Counted from the first letter of the stretch, positions 42,606 through 52,584 are shown. The stretch is 64,000 nucleotides of DNA from Acidobacteriaceae bacterium (GCA_027449965.1 DAIDKP010000012.1:32522-96521), one strand, 5' to 3'. Translations and numbers: made by a program. The notes: generated by a model from the letters alone, not told the origin.

Positions 42606-45062
42606 ATGAATCGCAATGGGTTTTTTTGTCGCAGGCGCGCCGCCGCAGGTGTGAACTTTGCCGCCTGGGCTTTGGCAGGCGCGATGAGTCTGGTCTTTCT
42701 GGTGGATGGCGGGCCTGCGGCGTATGCGCGCCACTCCGACTCGGTCCATGCGCTGATGAACAAGGGTGAAGCGGCTGAGGCACGCGAGGACTACGACGCA
42801 GCGTATGACTTCTTCAAGCGAGCCTATGAAAAAGCCCCGGAGAATCTGCGCACCCGCACAGCCTACTATCGGCTGAAAGAGACCGATGCGACGTGGCACG
42901 TGACGCGCGGCAATAAGCTGATGGCGCAGGGCGACTCTCAGGCCGCTCTGGTGGAGTATCTGCGCGCAACCGCCGTCGATCCCGGCAATGAAGCTGCGCT
43001 TCAGCAGATTGGAGCGATCCGCGCCAAGGAGACGCATCAGCCCATCCGCTCGGAGACCAGCATTCCGACGCAGACCGCCGAAGAGATTGAAGGAGCCGAA
43101 GCGCCGGCGGAGCTGCATCCGATGAGCAATCAACCGCTGACGCTGCGCTACAGCGAAGACTCAAAGATCATCTATCAGGCGATTGGCAAGGCAGCGGGCA
43201 TCAATGTGCTCTTTGATCCAAGCTATGTGGGCAAGCGGATTCAGGTGGACCTGACCAATGTCTCGCTGCTCGACGCACTGCGGATTCTGGGCGAGCTTTC
43301 CGACACCTTCTGGCGGCCCGTGACGAGCAATACGATTTTTGTGGCGCAGAATACGCGGGCCAAGCGGACCGAGCTGGATGAGCAGGCGGTGCAGACGTTC
43401 TATCTGACCAACGCCTGGCAACAGAACGACCTGAACGATATCCAGACCGCGATTCGCAACGTGCTGCCGAATACAAAGGTGTATGGCGTGCCCAGCCAGA
43501 ACGCGATTGTGATGCGCGCAACGCCGGACGAACTGCTGCTGGCGCAAAAGGTGATCAACGATCTGGACAAGGCGCGCCCGGAGGTGGTGGTGGATGTGGG
43601 CGTGCTTGAGGTCAATCGCGATGTGCTGCGCAATATCGGTCTCAGTTGGCCGGGCAGCATCGGCTTTGCCTTGCAGCCGCCGCAGTCGGTTTTGAACCAG
43701 ACGACGACCACCAATCCGACGACGGGTACCGTCAACACGCCCAACCTGACGCTGGACAATCTGGCGAACCTGAACGCGACCAACTTTGCAATCACGGTCA
43801 GTTCCGCCACCGCCAACCTGCTGCTGACGGACTCGAACACCAAGATTCTCCAGAATCCGCGCATTCGCGCCACCGATGGACAGAAGGCGACGATGAAGAT
43901 CGGCTCGCGCATCCCCATCGCTACGGGTTCTTACCAGACCGGCGCTGCGGTCACGGCCATCGCCAGTCCGCTCGTCGATACGCAGTTCCAGTACATCGAT
44001 GTGGGCGTGCAGATTGAGATGACGCCGACGGTCCATTTTGACCACGACGTAACGCTGAAGATGAAGATCGAGGTCAGCTCGGAGAGCGGCACTTCGACCA
44101 TCAGCGGTGTCACCGAGCCAATCATCAGCCAGCGCACCATCGAGCAGGTGATACGCCTGCGCGAGGGCGAAGCCAATATCCTCGGCGGCATTGTGAACAA
44201 GCAGGATCTGGTCAGCATCACCGGCATTCCCGGCCTGGGTGAGCTGCCCATTCTGCGTTACATCTTTGGGTCCAAGTCACGCGAAGTGATCGATGATGAG
44301 ATCGTCTTTGTGCTGGTGCCGCATGTGGTGCGTAGCCAGCAGCTCAGCCCGCTCAACCTGCGGGAGATCGACACCGGCGCGGGGCAGGCGATTGATCTGC
44401 GACGCGCGGACCTGAATACCACACCGGCCTTCCGTCGCGCGGCTGAGGCCGCAGCGCTGGGTATGCAGCAGTCGCAGGGCGGCGTGATTGCCGAGGCCAA
44501 CTCGCTGCGCGGCGAGACGGTGGCAGCGGCAGCGCCCAATGCATTGGCCGAGTTGAGGCAAAGCGCGGACCCGACGGCGCCCGGATCTGTGCGGGCGCAG
44601 ACAGCGCAGGCGGCGGCCAGCGCCCCGGCAACGGCTGCCTTGCGGCCCGGCGTGGTGGGGTTGAGTCTGACTCCACCGGCCACTCCGCCTATTGTCGGAC
44701 AGACTTTTTCGGTGGCCGTAAACATCGCCGACGCCGCGGGGATCGATTCCGTGCCGCTGCAAATCCACTATGACGCGACAAAGATGTCGCTCGTCAATAT
44801 CGATGCCGGTGGATTCCTGAAGCAGGATGGGCAGGCGGTGGCGCTGGTCCATCGGGATGACGGGCCGGGGCTGATTACGCTGGCGGCCTCGCGTCCGCCG
44901 GGCGTAGCCGGAGTGAATGGCAAGGGAACGGTGTGCATGCTCACCTTCCAGGCGAAGCAGGCCGGCACAACCCAGCTCACGTTTGTGCGTCCCGGCGCGC
45001 TCGACTCCGAGCAGCATCCGGTGATTGTTTCGGCGCAGGATACGCCTGTGATCATTCGCTAG
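42606..45062 (+). CDS. TPR-secretin-cohesin protein (type II secretion/type IV pilus secretin family)
   Basis: An 818-residue outer-membrane channel-forming protein. Domain order: signal segment (about 10-45), TPR-like helices (about 47-130), STN/N0 (about 175-245, LTLRYSEDSKIIYQ ... NVLFDPSYVG), secretin N domain (VQTFYLTNAW ... DELLLAQKVINDLD), the secretin gate/barrel (LQNPRIRATDGQKATMKIGS, GGIVNKQDL, PILRYIFG), an Ala-rich linker (about 620-680) and a C-terminal cohesin-like fold (684-818, FSVAVNIADA ... VPLQIHYDAT ... GKGTVCMLTFQAKQAGTTQL). Two pseudopilin genes follow 16 and 500 bp downstream, so it belongs to a secretion or pilus apparatus. The cohesin tail is unusual for secretins outside acidobacterial-type proteins. 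The start is set by GGGAG four bases upstream. Confidence 0.9.
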   Translation: MNRNGFFCRRRAAAGVNFAAWALAGAMSLVFLVDGGPAAYARHSDSVHALMNKGEAAEAREDYDAAYDFFKRAYEKAPENLRTRTAYYRLKETDATWHVTRGNKLMAQGDSQAALVEYLRATAVDPGNEAALQQIGAIRAKETHQPIRSETSIPTQTAEEIEGAEAPAELHPMSNQPLTLRYSEDSKIIYQAIGKAAGINVLFDPSYVGKRIQVDLTNVSLLDALRILGELSDTFWRPVTSNTIFVAQNTRAKRTELDEQAVQTFYLTNAWQQNDLNDIQTAIRNVLPNTKVYGVPSQNAIVMRATPDELLLAQKVINDLDKARPEVVVDVGVLEVNRDVLRNIGLSWPGSIGFALQPPQSVLNQTTTTNPTTGTVNTPNLTLDNLANLNATNFAITVSSATANLLLTDSNTKILQNPRIRATDGQKATMKIGSRIPIATGSYQTGAAVTAIASPLVDTQFQYIDVGVQIEMTPTVHFDHDVTLKMKIEVSSESGTSTISGVTEPIISQRTIEQVIRLREGEANILGGIVNKQDLVSITGIPGLGELPILRYIFGSKSREVIDDEIVFVLVPHVVRSQQLSPLNLREIDTGAGQAIDLRRADLNTTPAFRRAAEAAALGMQQSQGGVIAEANSLRGETVAAAAPNALAELRQSADPTAPGSVRAQTAQAAASAPATAALRPGVVGLSLTPPATPPIVGQTFSVAVNIADAAGIDSVPLQIHYDATKMSLVNIDAGGFLKQDGQAVALVHRDDGPGLITLAASRPPGVAGVNGKGTVCMLTFQAKQAGTTQLTFVRPGALDSEQHPVIVSAQDTPVIIR

Positions 45063-45077
45063 GGAGGTTCACCGCGC

Positions 45078-45569
45078 GTGATCGGGATGAAAGCACATTG
45101 CGGAGGTCGATCGTTGCGTGGGAGCGGCAGAGAGCGCGGGCTCACTCTGGTCGAGCTGATTGTGACGTCGGCGATCCTCGGTATTCTGGCGATGGCTGCG
45201 ATTCCTGTGGCGCGTTTTGAGGTGCAGCGCGAAAAAGAGCGGGAGTTGCGGAGCGATCTGTGGATGATGCGGAACGCGATTGACAAGTATAAGGATGCAG
45301 CGGATAAAGGCGCATTCCAGACCAAGGTCGACAGTCAGGGATATCCGCCGGATCTCGATACGCTGGTCAAAGGCGTGGATGTGCAAGGCAAAAAGGTGCG
45401 GTTTCTGCGCAAGATTCCCACGGATCCGATGACGGGCAATACGGATTGGGGGATGCGCTCGATGCAGGATGATCCGGACAGCGACTCCTATGGCGGGCAA
45501 AGCGTCTTCGATGTCTACTCGAAATCGACGGGAACGGCGCTGGATGGAACGAAGTATTCGGACTGGTAG
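45078..45569 (+). CDS. Type II secretion/type IV pilin-like pseudopilin
   Basis: A 163-residue prepilin. A 21-residue basic leader ends RERG, cleaved before LTLVELIV (Glu at mature position 5), followed by the hydrophobic helix ILGILAMAAIPVA. The globular domain has the GspG-like signature RKIPTDPMTGNTDWG and ends in a YSDW tail. It begins with GTG at 45078, ten bases after AGGGAGG; the ATG three codons later is too far. It is part of the secretin operon. Confidence 0.9.
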   Translation: MIGMKAHCGGRSLRGSGRERGLTLVELIVTSAILGILAMAAIPVARFEVQREKERELRSDLWMMRNAIDKYKDAADKGAFQTKVDSQGYPPDLDTLVKGVDVQGKKVRFLRKIPTDPMTGNTDWGMRSMQDDPDSDSYGGQSVFDVYSKSTGTALDGTKYSDW

Positions 45570-45589
45570 CAGGACAGGACGGGCGAGAA

Positions 45590-45997
45590 GTGACCAAGAG
45601 GCTGCACAAATCGGGCGAAGCGGGATTCACGCTGATCGAGCTGATGGTGGTGATGCTCATCATCGGCGTCCTCATGGCCATTGCCGTGCCAAACTATGTA
45701 GCGGCGGTCAAGGCGGCCAAGGAATCCGTCCTGCGCGAAGACCTGCACGTGATGCGGCAGGCCATTCAAGCCTACACGATGGACAAGCAGAAGGCGCCGC
45801 AGTCGCTTCAGGATCTGGTAGACGCCGGTTATCTGCGCGAGATTCCCGTGGACCCCATGACGCGGTCGGCGGATACATGGAATACCGACCAGAGCGATGC
45901 CATGAGTTCGGTGGACCAGACGGAGCCGGGCATTGACGACGTCCACTCCGGTGATGATGATAATGGAAGCAATGGCCAGCCCTATTCGAGCTGGTGA
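45590..45997 (+). CDS. GspG-like major pseudopilin
   Basis: A 135-residue prepilin with leader MTKRLHKSGEAG and the class III cleavage site before FTLIELMVVMLIIGVLMAIA. The globular part carries LVDAGYLREIPVDPMTRSAD, the same DPMT motif as the preceding pseudopilin, followed by an acidic, Asp-rich stretch (residues about 117-128) that resembles the calcium site of GspG. The start is GTG at 45590, 20 bases after the preceding gene. The two pseudopilins look like diverged duplicates and could form a heteropolymeric filament below the secretin. Confidence 0.9.
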   Translation: MTKRLHKSGEAGFTLIELMVVMLIIGVLMAIAVPNYVAAVKAAKESVLREDLHVMRQAIQAYTMDKQKAPQSLQDLVDAGYLREIPVDPMTRSADTWNTDQSDAMSSVDQTEPGIDDVHSGDDDNGSNGQPYSSW

Positions 45998-46122
45998 AAA
46001 TGAACTTCGCTTCAGGCTCAAAGGAGTGGTTCCTGACCGGCCATGCACGATACATTCAAAGCAGAAGAGATGCAGAGCGATGCATCCCAGGCAATGCACT
46101 CAGGGCAGGACCGATTCAGAGT

Positions 46123-46917
46123 ATGACCAGCAAGACACCTACAAGCTGCGCACCGGAATCCGAGCGCACCGCAGCGCTCTGGACTGAGAGTGTCTATCGC
46201 AGCTATGAAGCGCTGCTCGAACTTCTTCCGGTGGACTCGGAACAGTGGCTGGGCGGACGTCTGATCTTTGCCGGTGAGTTGCAGCCGGAAAGCTCTGCCG
46301 CCGATGCGCTGGTGACGGCGGCGAATATTGCCGGAGCCGCAACTCTGGTGGCCGCGCCGGACGTGCTTGCGCAGCGGCGGGCCATGCGCGACGCGCTGGC
46401 AGACTTTGTGGTCAATACCGTGGAAGAGGCGCTGCGCATTCTGAAGAACGAGGTCCGGCAACGACGTGCGGTTTCAGTCGCTGTGGCCGTCTCCGCGGTA
46501 TATCTGATGGAAGAGATGCTGCGGCGAGGTGTGCGGCCGGATGCTCTGGCCGCGCCGAACGCAACCCCCGCTCATGAGAACGCGCAAAGTGCTTTTCAGC
46601 GCGAAGCCTTTCTGCGTCAGGGCGCGCGGCTGCTCGATGCCACGAAGCCCGGCCATTTCGTCACCTGGCGTCAGGAGAAGTGTTGTGGATCGAGTGCCAC
46701 TCCCGCCGAGACGGCTGCGCGTGAGATTGCCACCGATGCCGCTCGTCAGCGCTGGCTGCGGCTGGCTCCGCGCTATCTGGGCCGCGCGGCGCAGCGCGCC
46801 ATGGGTGTCGGCATTCGTGCCGAGGAGCAGGCAGCCTGGGAAGCAGCCCTGCGCCGTGCTTCAGCTTTTGTGGGCGGCAAGCGCCTCGAAGCGAGTGTTG
46901 AGGTGATTCAGGCCTAG
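46123..46917 (+). CDS. Unrecognised helical protein, 264 residues
   Basis: I do not recognise the family. The sequence is Ala-rich and predicted mostly helical (LWTESVYRSYEALLELLP; GRLIFAGEL; DALVTAANIAGAATLVAA; VEEALRILKNEVRQRRAV), without a signal peptide or membrane helix. A Cys-Cys pair sits in EKCCGSS. The codon pattern is like that of neighbours. The frame is open back to 45994, which would give 307 residues, but that part has no coding character. ATG 46123 is my choice, with only a weak ribosome site. Its last 57 bases overlap the 3' end of engB on the opposite strand. It is 125 bp from the pseudopilins, so operon membership is unclear. Confidence 0.7.
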   Translation: MTSKTPTSCAPESERTAALWTESVYRSYEALLELLPVDSEQWLGGRLIFAGELQPESSAADALVTAANIAGAATLVAAPDVLAQRRAMRDALADFVVNTVEEALRILKNEVRQRRAVSVAVAVSAVYLMEEMLRRGVRPDALAAPNATPAHENAQSAFQREAFLRQGARLLDATKPGHFVTWRQEKCCGSSATPAETAAREIATDAARQRWLRLAPRYLGRAAQRAMGVGIRAEEQAAWEAALRRASAFVGGKRLEASVEVIQA

Positions 46918-47460
46918 CCCTGTTTTCGAAGAAACCAGCAGCAACTCATCCACGCCCAGCCCCTGCTGCAACTGAGCCTGATTGCGTGTCCGCTCGTTTC
47001 CGCTCAGCTTATCTGCCTTGGTGCCAACGACCAGCACCGGACGATCATGCGCACGCAACCACTCCAGCAGTTGCAAATCACTTCTCTGCACTGGAATATT
47101 GGAGTCCACCAACGAGATGCAAAGCGCAAGCTGGGGTCGCTCGGCAAGATACGGGTCAATGAAGGACGGCCACTCGGCGGAGATGGATTTGGAGATTTTG
47201 GCGTAGCCGTATCCTGGCAGGTCGGCCAGCACCAGCCGGACGCGCCCTGGAGATGTGGGCGAAGCCAGCGAAAAGAAGTTGATGGCGCGGGTGCGGCCCG
47301 GCGTGCTCGAAACACGCGCCACCTGGCTGCCCACCAGCGCGTTCAACAGGCTCGATTTGCCCACATTCGATCGGCCCAGCAGGGCAATCTCCGGCGCATG
47401 GGTCGTGGGGAATTGCTCGGCCTTCATCGCCGAAAGCAGGAACTGGGTCTGGAATTTCAA
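46861..47460 (-). CDS. engB: Ribosome biogenesis GTPase EngB/YsxC
   Basis: Essential small GTPase in 50S subunit assembly, 199 residues. G1 GRSNVGKSS, G2 TPGRTRAINFF, G3 DLPGYGYAK, G4 GTKADKL and G5 SSKTG are all present. The start is TTG at 47460, because the conserved N-terminal strand (QFLLSAMKAEQFP) would be lost from the ATG at 47427 and an in-frame stop lies four codons upstream of TTG. It overlaps the plus-strand neighbour tail to tail by 57 bases. It may be co-transcribed with the lon group 97 bp upstream. Confidence 0.94.
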   Translation of the reverse strand: MKFQTQFLLSAMKAEQFPTTHAPEIALLGRSNVGKSSLLNALVGSQVARVSSTPGRTRAINFFSLASPTSPGRVRLVLADLPGYGYAKISKSISAEWPSFIDPYLAERPQLALCISLVDSNIPVQRSDLQLLEWLRAHDRPVLVVGTKADKLSGNERTRNQAQLQQGLGVDELLLVSSKTGLGLNHLNTRFEALAAHKS

Positions 47461-47557
47461 ATGCTGGATTCACTTTCCGTCGGATTTCTCTTGCATCGGA
47501 TGCACCTTCCATCCGCGGCTCTGGACTCACCGTGGCCGGTGTCTGTGCCCACCTCGA

Positions 47558-48286
47558 TCATAGCGTGTTTCCTGCTTCGCCAGCCTGATCCTGCTTGTAT
47601 CGCGGCTGAGACTTCGCGCGAGTCAGGGTGTACTCGGTGGCAATCCTGTTCAAAAACGCAGCAGCTCGCGGAGCGGGATTGGGCGAGTTTGCCGACGGCA
47701 GAATCTGCGCGTCCAGATCCGGCGTCTCCGGCAAAGTGCGCGAGTAGCTGCTGCTCCAGTTCGCGCCACACGACGAGGGAATGGTGAGCTGATAGGTCCA
47801 CGTATGTGGGCCATGCACCAGCGCGTCCGAGACAGGCAGATTGCGATCACGCATCTTGGCGCGAATGGCATTGAAGGAGTCGATGCCCAGTTCAATATCG
47901 TCGAGAGTCTGCACCACGTGGCCGGTTTCGAGCGTCAGCCGCAGCCGGTCTGCCGCCGGTTCGGTGAGCGTGAATGCGTTCTGGGACCAGATCAGCGAAT
48001 GGGATTTATGGGTCGGCCTGCCGTAGAGACGAGTGGCCGTTGCAAGCGCCTCAGGTGTCGCGGACGGCGTGATCTCTGGCTCCACCAGCTCACCCACCTT
48101 GACCAGAAAGCTGCGTTCACAACCCGGGACAAGAAGGATGCGCGTCCTGGGCGCAACGGCTTGTCGAGTCGGCGGCGCAGTCAGCGAACGCACATGGATA
48201 TAGGCGTGCGCCCGGTGCAGCCAATAGAGATAGCCGCCGAGCGCGCCGGCCAGAATCGCGACGGTAATCAGCAGCGCGCGCAGCAT
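47558..48286 (-). CDS. Membrane-anchored hypothetical protein
   Basis: A 242-residue protein with one N-terminal transmembrane or signal helix (MLRALLITVAILAGALGGYL) and a periplasmic remainder rich in Pro, Thr and Ser. Two isolated Cys (CERSF and SSCGANW) might pair. I do not recognise the family. It starts six bases after the lon stop codon, so it should be translated with lon. A role in envelope quality control is possible only from that context. Confidence 0.7.
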   Translation of the reverse strand: MLRALLITVAILAGALGGYLYWLHRAHAYIHVRSLTAPPTRQAVAPRTRILLVPGCERSFLVKVGELVEPEITPSATPEALATATRLYGRPTHKSHSLIWSQNAFTLTEPAADRLRLTLETGHVVQTLDDIELGIDSFNAIRAKMRDRNLPVSDALVHGPHTWTYQLTIPSSCGANWSSSYSRTLPETPDLDAQILPSANSPNPAPRAAAFLNRIATEYTLTRAKSQPRYKQDQAGEAGNTL

Positions 48287-48292
48287 CAGGGT

Positions 48293-50704
48293 TTACTGAC
48301 GCGCCGCCGGAGACTCGCCGCGATCCGCAGGCGAAGGAATGGGCAGCATGGAGGCGGATTCGTCGAGCGGTTGCAGCGGAGCCGCAAGTGCAATCCGCAA
48401 CACCTCATCCATCTGATCCACAAAGTGCAGCTTCATCGCATTGCGCAGCGCTTCAGGCAGGTCGGCAATGTCCTTTTCGTTCGCGGCGGGCAGGATGACC
48501 TCGAAGATGCCGGCGCGCTGTGCCGCGAGCAGCTTTTCCTTGAGTCCGCCAATTGGCAACACCTTGCCGCGCAGAGTGATCTCGCCCGTCATGGCAATGT
48601 CGCGCCGAACGGCAATGCCGGAGAGCGCGCTGGCAAGCGCCGTGGCCATGGTGATGCCGGCCGAGGGTCCGTCCTTGGGGATCGCGCCCTCCGGCACATG
48701 CAGGTGCAGATCGAGGTTGCGATAGAACTCGCGCGAGAGGCCCAGCGCAGCGGCCTTGCCGCGAATGTAGCTGAGCGCGGCCTGCGCCGACTCCTGCATT
48801 ACGTCGCCAAGCTGGCCGGTGATCGTGAGCTTGCCTTTGCCGTCAAGCACCTGCACCTCGGTGGAAAGAATGCTGCCGCCGACCTCCGTCCAGGCCAGGC
48901 CCGTCACCAGGCCGACTTCGTTGCGCTCATGCACCTCGGAGTCGCGGAATTTGGCCACGCCGAGGAACTCGGCAAGATTGGCCGCCGTGATCGTCTCCTT
49001 GTGCTTGGGGCCATTTTTCACCACACGCCGCGCCACTTTTCTGCACACGTTGCCGATCTCACGCTCCAGATTGCGCACGCCCGCTTCGCGAGTATACGCG
49101 CGGATGATGGCCAGGATGGCGTCATCCTGGAAGACGATGTTTTTCAGCGTCAGGCCGGTGGCTTCCCGCTGCTTTTTCAGCAGGTAATTGCGCGCGATCT
49201 CCAGCTTCTCCACCTCCGTGTAGCCGTGCAGCCGCAGAATCTCCATGCGATCCTGAAGCGGCGCCGGGATCGTGTGCAGAACGTTGGCCGTGGCCACAAA
49301 CAGCACGTCAGAGAGGTCGTAATCGACATCAAGGTAGTGATCCTGAAAGGTCGTGTTCTGCTCCGGGTCCAGCACTTCCAGCAGCGCCGAGGCCGGATCG
49401 CCGCGGAAGTCCGAGGCCATCTTGTCCACCTCATCCAGCAGGAAGACAGGATTGCGCGTTCCGGCTTTCTTCATGGACTGGATAATCTGCCCCGGCAGTG
49501 CTCCAATATACGTGCGTCGATGGCCGCGAATCTCCGCCTCGTCGCGCACGCCGCCCAGCGAAAGCCGCACGAACTTGCGCCCGGTCGCCTTCGCAATCGA
49601 CATGCCCAGAGAGGTTTTGCCGACGCCCGGAGGTCCGGCAAAGCACAGAATGGAGCCTTTGGGATTTTTCACAAGCTGACGGACAGCCAGAAACTCCAGG
49701 ATTCGCTCTTTGACCTTTTCCAGTCCGTAGTGATCCTCATTCAACACCTTTTCCGCCTGATCGACCGAGCGCGTCTCTCGCGAGCGCTTCTTCCACGGCA
49801 CAGCCAGCAGCCAGTCCAGATAGTTGCGGCTCACCGTCGATTCAGCCGACATCGGAGGCATCGCTTCCAGCTTCTTCAGCTCCTGCATGGCCTTTTCCAT
49901 CACGTCCTTGGGCATGCCGGCGGCTTCAATCTTCTTGCGCAGCTCGTCAAATTCGCTCTTCTCGCCGCGCCCCAGCTCCTTCTGAATCGCCTTGATCTTT
50001 TCGTTGAGGTAATACTCTTTCTGCGCGCGCTCCATCTGCCGTTTCACGCGCGATTGCACCGTGCGATCAAGATCGAGTTTTTCAATCTCCACATCCAGAA
50101 TGTCCGCCACGCGGCTCAGCCGAGCAATCGGATCGAAGATGCCGAGCAACTCCTGCTTCTCCTCAATCCCAAGCTGAAGATTGGCCGCAATCACGTCGCT
50201 CAGCTTGGTTGGATCATCGAGACGCACGCCGGCGATCATCGTCTCGTAGTTCAGCGATTGCTGCAGCTTGACGTAGTTCTCAAACAGCGTGGTCACGCGC
50301 TGCATCAGCTGCTCCACCGCCGGAGTGACCTCAGCCGCGGCGCGCGAACGGCGCAGCGTCGCCACAAAGAATCCGTCGGTATCCACAATCTCCGTGGCCT
50401 TGGCCCGCTCGATGCCCTCGACCAGCACCTTGATATTTCCATCCGGCATCCGCACGCTTTGCACGATGTTGCAGATGGTGCCCACCTGATAGATATCCTT
50501 CGCCGAAGGCTCATCGACACCGGCGTCATGCTGCGTGGCCAGAAAGATCTTGCGATCGCCGCTCAGAGCTTCCTCCAGCGCTCGCACGCTCGATTCGCGG
50601 CCCACCACAAACGGCGTCACCATGAATGGAAAGATGACCATGTCGCGTATCGGCATCATGGGTAGCTTGCGCTGTTCGTTTTTTTCGCGTGCCGATGTCG
50701 ACAT
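48293..50704 (-). CDS. lon: ATP-dependent Lon protease
   Basis: Cytoplasmic AAA+ serine protease that degrades damaged and regulatory proteins. The 803-residue protein is LonA type: N-terminal substrate domain ([20 protein letters not shown]), coiled-coil region, AAA+ module with Walker [12 protein letters not shown] and Walker [10 protein letters not shown], and the protease domain with the Ser681-Lys722 dyad ([11 protein letters not shown] and [10 protein letters not shown]). The C-terminal 25 residues are a Pro/Ser tail beyond the usual end. A hypothetical membrane protein follows by six bases. A 288-bp region upstream separates it from the divergent aldehyde dehydrogenase; I found no clear heat-shock promoter or CIRCE there. 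Confidence 0.97.
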   Translation of the reverse strand: MSTSAREKNEQRKLPMMPIRDMVIFPFMVTPFVVGRESSVRALEEALSGDRKIFLATQHDAGVDEPSAKDIYQVGTICNIVQSVRMPDGNIKVLVEGIERAKATEIVDTDGFFVATLRRSRAAAEVTPAVEQLMQRVTTLFENYVKLQQSLNYETMIAGVRLDDPTKLSDVIAANLQLGIEEKQELLGIFDPIARLSRVADILDVEIEKLDLDRTVQSRVKRQMERAQKEYYLNEKIKAIQKELGRGEKSEFDELRKKIEAAGMPKDVMEKAMQELKKLEAMPPMSAESTVSRNYLDWLLAVPWKKRSRETRSVDQAEKVLNEDHYGLEKVKERILEFLAVRQLVKNPKGSILCFAGPPGVGKTSLGMSIAKATGRKFVRLSLGGVRDEAEIRGHRRTYIGALPGQIIQSMKKAGTRNPVFLLDEVDKMASDFRGDPASALLEVLDPEQNTTFQDHYLDVDYDLSDVLFVATANVLHTIPAPLQDRMEILRLHGYTEVEKLEIARNYLLKKQREATGLTLKNIVFQDDAILAIIRAYTREAGVRNLEREIGNVCRKVARRVVKNGPKHKETITAANLAEFLGVAKFRDSEVHERNEVGLVTGLAWTEVGGSILSTEVQVLDGKGKLTITGQLGDVMQESAQAALSYIRGKAAALGLSREFYRNLDLHLHVPEGAIPKDGPSAGITMATALASALSGIAVRRDIAMTGEITLRGKVLPIGGLKEKLLAAQRAGIFEVILPAANEKDIADLPEALRNAMKLHFVDQMDEVLRIALAAPLQPLDESASMLPIPSPADRGESPAARQ

Positions 50705-50992
50705 AGTGTTCTTTACCCCTTTGTGAGTGTTGGATGCAGGAAACGGTGTCGGGTCGCATCCTCACCTCTGGCTCGTAACACGATTGTAAATCCTGCTGCG
50801 ATTTTCCTCTGGAGTTGCGCTGTGGAGATTTCGATGAGAGCAAGCTCATGGGTTGCAGCGTGGGAATAAGCGAATGCTGAGGGAATGCTTGCGTGCTCTT
50901 CAACCATGCCGCAAAGAGGCAGCGCAGGCATGGGCGAGCAGCGAGCATGATTTATCCTGAATGGTTGTGAGAAGCAGCGAAAGCGGGGAACA
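50705..50992. other. Divergent intergenic region lon / aldehyde dehydrogenase
   Basis: A 288-bp interval that should hold both promoters. I see no confident -35/-10 pair, no CIRCE inverted repeat and no believable small gene (a 95-codon minus-strand frame has no coding character). Confidence 0.5.
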
Positions 50993-52483
50993 GTGAGCAC
51001 AAAAACCTATCAGAATTTGATTGGCGGCGAATGGGTCGCGCCGCGCAGTGGAAAAACATTTCGGAATGTAAACCCAGCCGACCATCGCGATGTGGTGGGC
51101 GAGTTTCCAGCGTCCCAGGCCGAGGACGTCGCGCTGGCCGTGGCCGCGGCCAGGAAAGCCTTTGCCACCTGGCGGCTGGTGCCTGCGCCCAAGCGCGCGG
51201 AGATCCTCTATCGCACCGGACAACTGCTCGCCGAGCGCAAGGAGCAGTATGCCCAGCAGATGACGCGCGAGATGGGCAAGGTGCTGGCCGAGACGCGCGG
51301 CGACGTGCAGGAGGCCATCGACGAAGCTTACTACGTGGCCGGTGAAGGGCGTCGGCTCTTTGGCCAGACCACGCCATCCGAACTGGCCAACAAATTTGCC
51401 ATGTCCGTGCGTATGCCGGTCGGAGTGATCGGCATGATTGCGCCGTGGAATTTTCCCATGGCCATTCCTTCGTGGAAGCTCTTTCCGGCACTCGTCGCCG
51501 GCAACACCTGCGTCATCAAGCCCGCCGAAGATACTCCGCTCTCCACGTATAACCTGGTGCAGACGCTCATGGATGCGGGCTTGCCGCCGGGCGTGGTGAA
51601 TATTGTCAGCGGCTTTGGGCCGGAGGCTGGCGCGCCGCTGGTCGAGCACCCGGATGTGCGCGCGATCAGCTTCACCGGATCAAGCGCTGTGGGCGCAATG
51701 GTGGCGCAGCGGGCAGCGGCAACCTTCAAGCCCGTGTCGCTCGAAATGGGCGGCAAAAACGCCATGATCGTCATGGAGGACGCCAACCTGGAACTGGCGC
51801 TCGAAGGCGCGTTGTGGGGAGCCTTTGGCACCACCGGACAGCGCTGCACGGCCACCAGCCGCATCCTGCTGCACCGCAGCATCGCCGCCGAATTCACCGA
51901 AAAACTGGTCGCGCGCGCGGCTGCATTGAAAGTGGGCAACGGTCTTCATCCCGGGGTCGAAGTGGGTCCGCAGGTGAACGAGCAGCAGATTGCCACCTCT
52001 GCCGAGTATGTGGCCATTGCGCTGGCCGAGGGAGCCAAACTGCTGACCGGTGGCAAGGCGCTCACCGAAGGCGATTACGCGCATGGCACCTTCTTCGCTC
52101 CAACGATCTTTGGCGCGGTCAGGCCGGAGATGCGCATCGCGCGGGAAGAGGTCTTCGGCCCGGTGGTTGCGCTGCTTGAGTTCGACACGCTCGAAGAGGC
52201 CTTTGCCATCGCCAACTCCATCGAATATGGCCTCTCTACCTCGCTCTATTCGCGCGACGTCAATCGCGCCTTTGCGGCTATTCGTGATCTCGAAGCCGGC
52301 ATCACCTACATCAACGCGCCGACGATCGGAGCCGAGGTTCATCTTCCCTTCGGCGGCGTCAAAAAAACCGGCAACGGTCATCGCGAGGGGTTGGGCGCGC
52401 TGGATTTCTACACCACATGGAAGAGCGTCTATGTCGATTTCAGCGATCGCCTGCAACGTGCGCAGATTGACAACGCGGAGTAG
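50993..52483 (+). CDS. NAD(P)-dependent aldehyde dehydrogenase family protein
   Basis: Oxidises an aldehyde to the carboxylic acid, 496 residues. Family motifs are present: the cofactor-binding APWNFP and [13 protein letters not shown], the general base Glu251 in LEMGGKN and nucleophile Cys285 in [12 protein letters not shown], plus PFGGVKKTG near the end. It resembles succinate-semialdehyde or alpha-ketoglutaric-semialdehyde dehydrogenases, but the substrate cannot be fixed. It starts with GTG at 50993 after GGGGA. A clear terminator follows, so it is likely monocistronic. The gene is divergent from lon. Confidence 0.93.
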   Translation: MSTKTYQNLIGGEWVAPRSGKTFRNVNPADHRDVVGEFPASQAEDVALAVAAARKAFATWRLVPAPKRAEILYRTGQLLAERKEQYAQQMTREMGKVLAETRGDVQEAIDEAYYVAGEGRRLFGQTTPSELANKFAMSVRMPVGVIGMIAPWNFPMAIPSWKLFPALVAGNTCVIKPAEDTPLSTYNLVQTLMDAGLPPGVVNIVSGFGPEAGAPLVEHPDVRAISFTGSSAVGAMVAQRAAATFKPVSLEMGGKNAMIVMEDANLELALEGALWGAFGTTGQRCTATSRILLHRSIAAEFTEKLVARAAALKVGNGLHPGVEVGPQVNEQQIATSAEYVAIALAEGAKLLTGGKALTEGDYAHGTFFAPTIFGAVRPEMRIAREEVFGPVVALLEFDTLEEAFAIANSIEYGLSTSLYSRDVNRAFAAIRDLEAGITYINAPTIGAEVHLPFGGVKKTGNGHREGLGALDFYTTWKSVYVDFSDRLQRAQIDNAE

Positions 52484-52519
52484 CGCCTGCGCGCCTGCAA
52501 GCTTTCGTCGGCATACGTT

Positions 52520-52554
52520 TCAGCCCCGCATCGATGGCGGGGCTGATTCGTTTT
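52520..52554 (+). terminator. Rho-independent terminator after the aldehyde dehydrogenase
   Basis: Ten-base perfect stem TCAGCCCCGC / GCGGGGCTGA with a 7-base loop, followed by TTCGTTTT. It lies 36 bases past the stop. Confidence 0.8.
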
Positions 52555-52584
52555 CCTTCTGCTTTCTGCAAATTGAATTCCGCT

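Noticed and set aside
47804..50665. 953-codon open frame on the plus strand across lon
   Set aside because: Antisense shadow of lon, which has complete AAA+ and protease motifs; the frame has no signature and no ribosome site.
50713..51000. 95-codon minus-strand frame in the lon upstream region
   Set aside because: Lies across the promoter region of two divergent genes, and its translation looks random.
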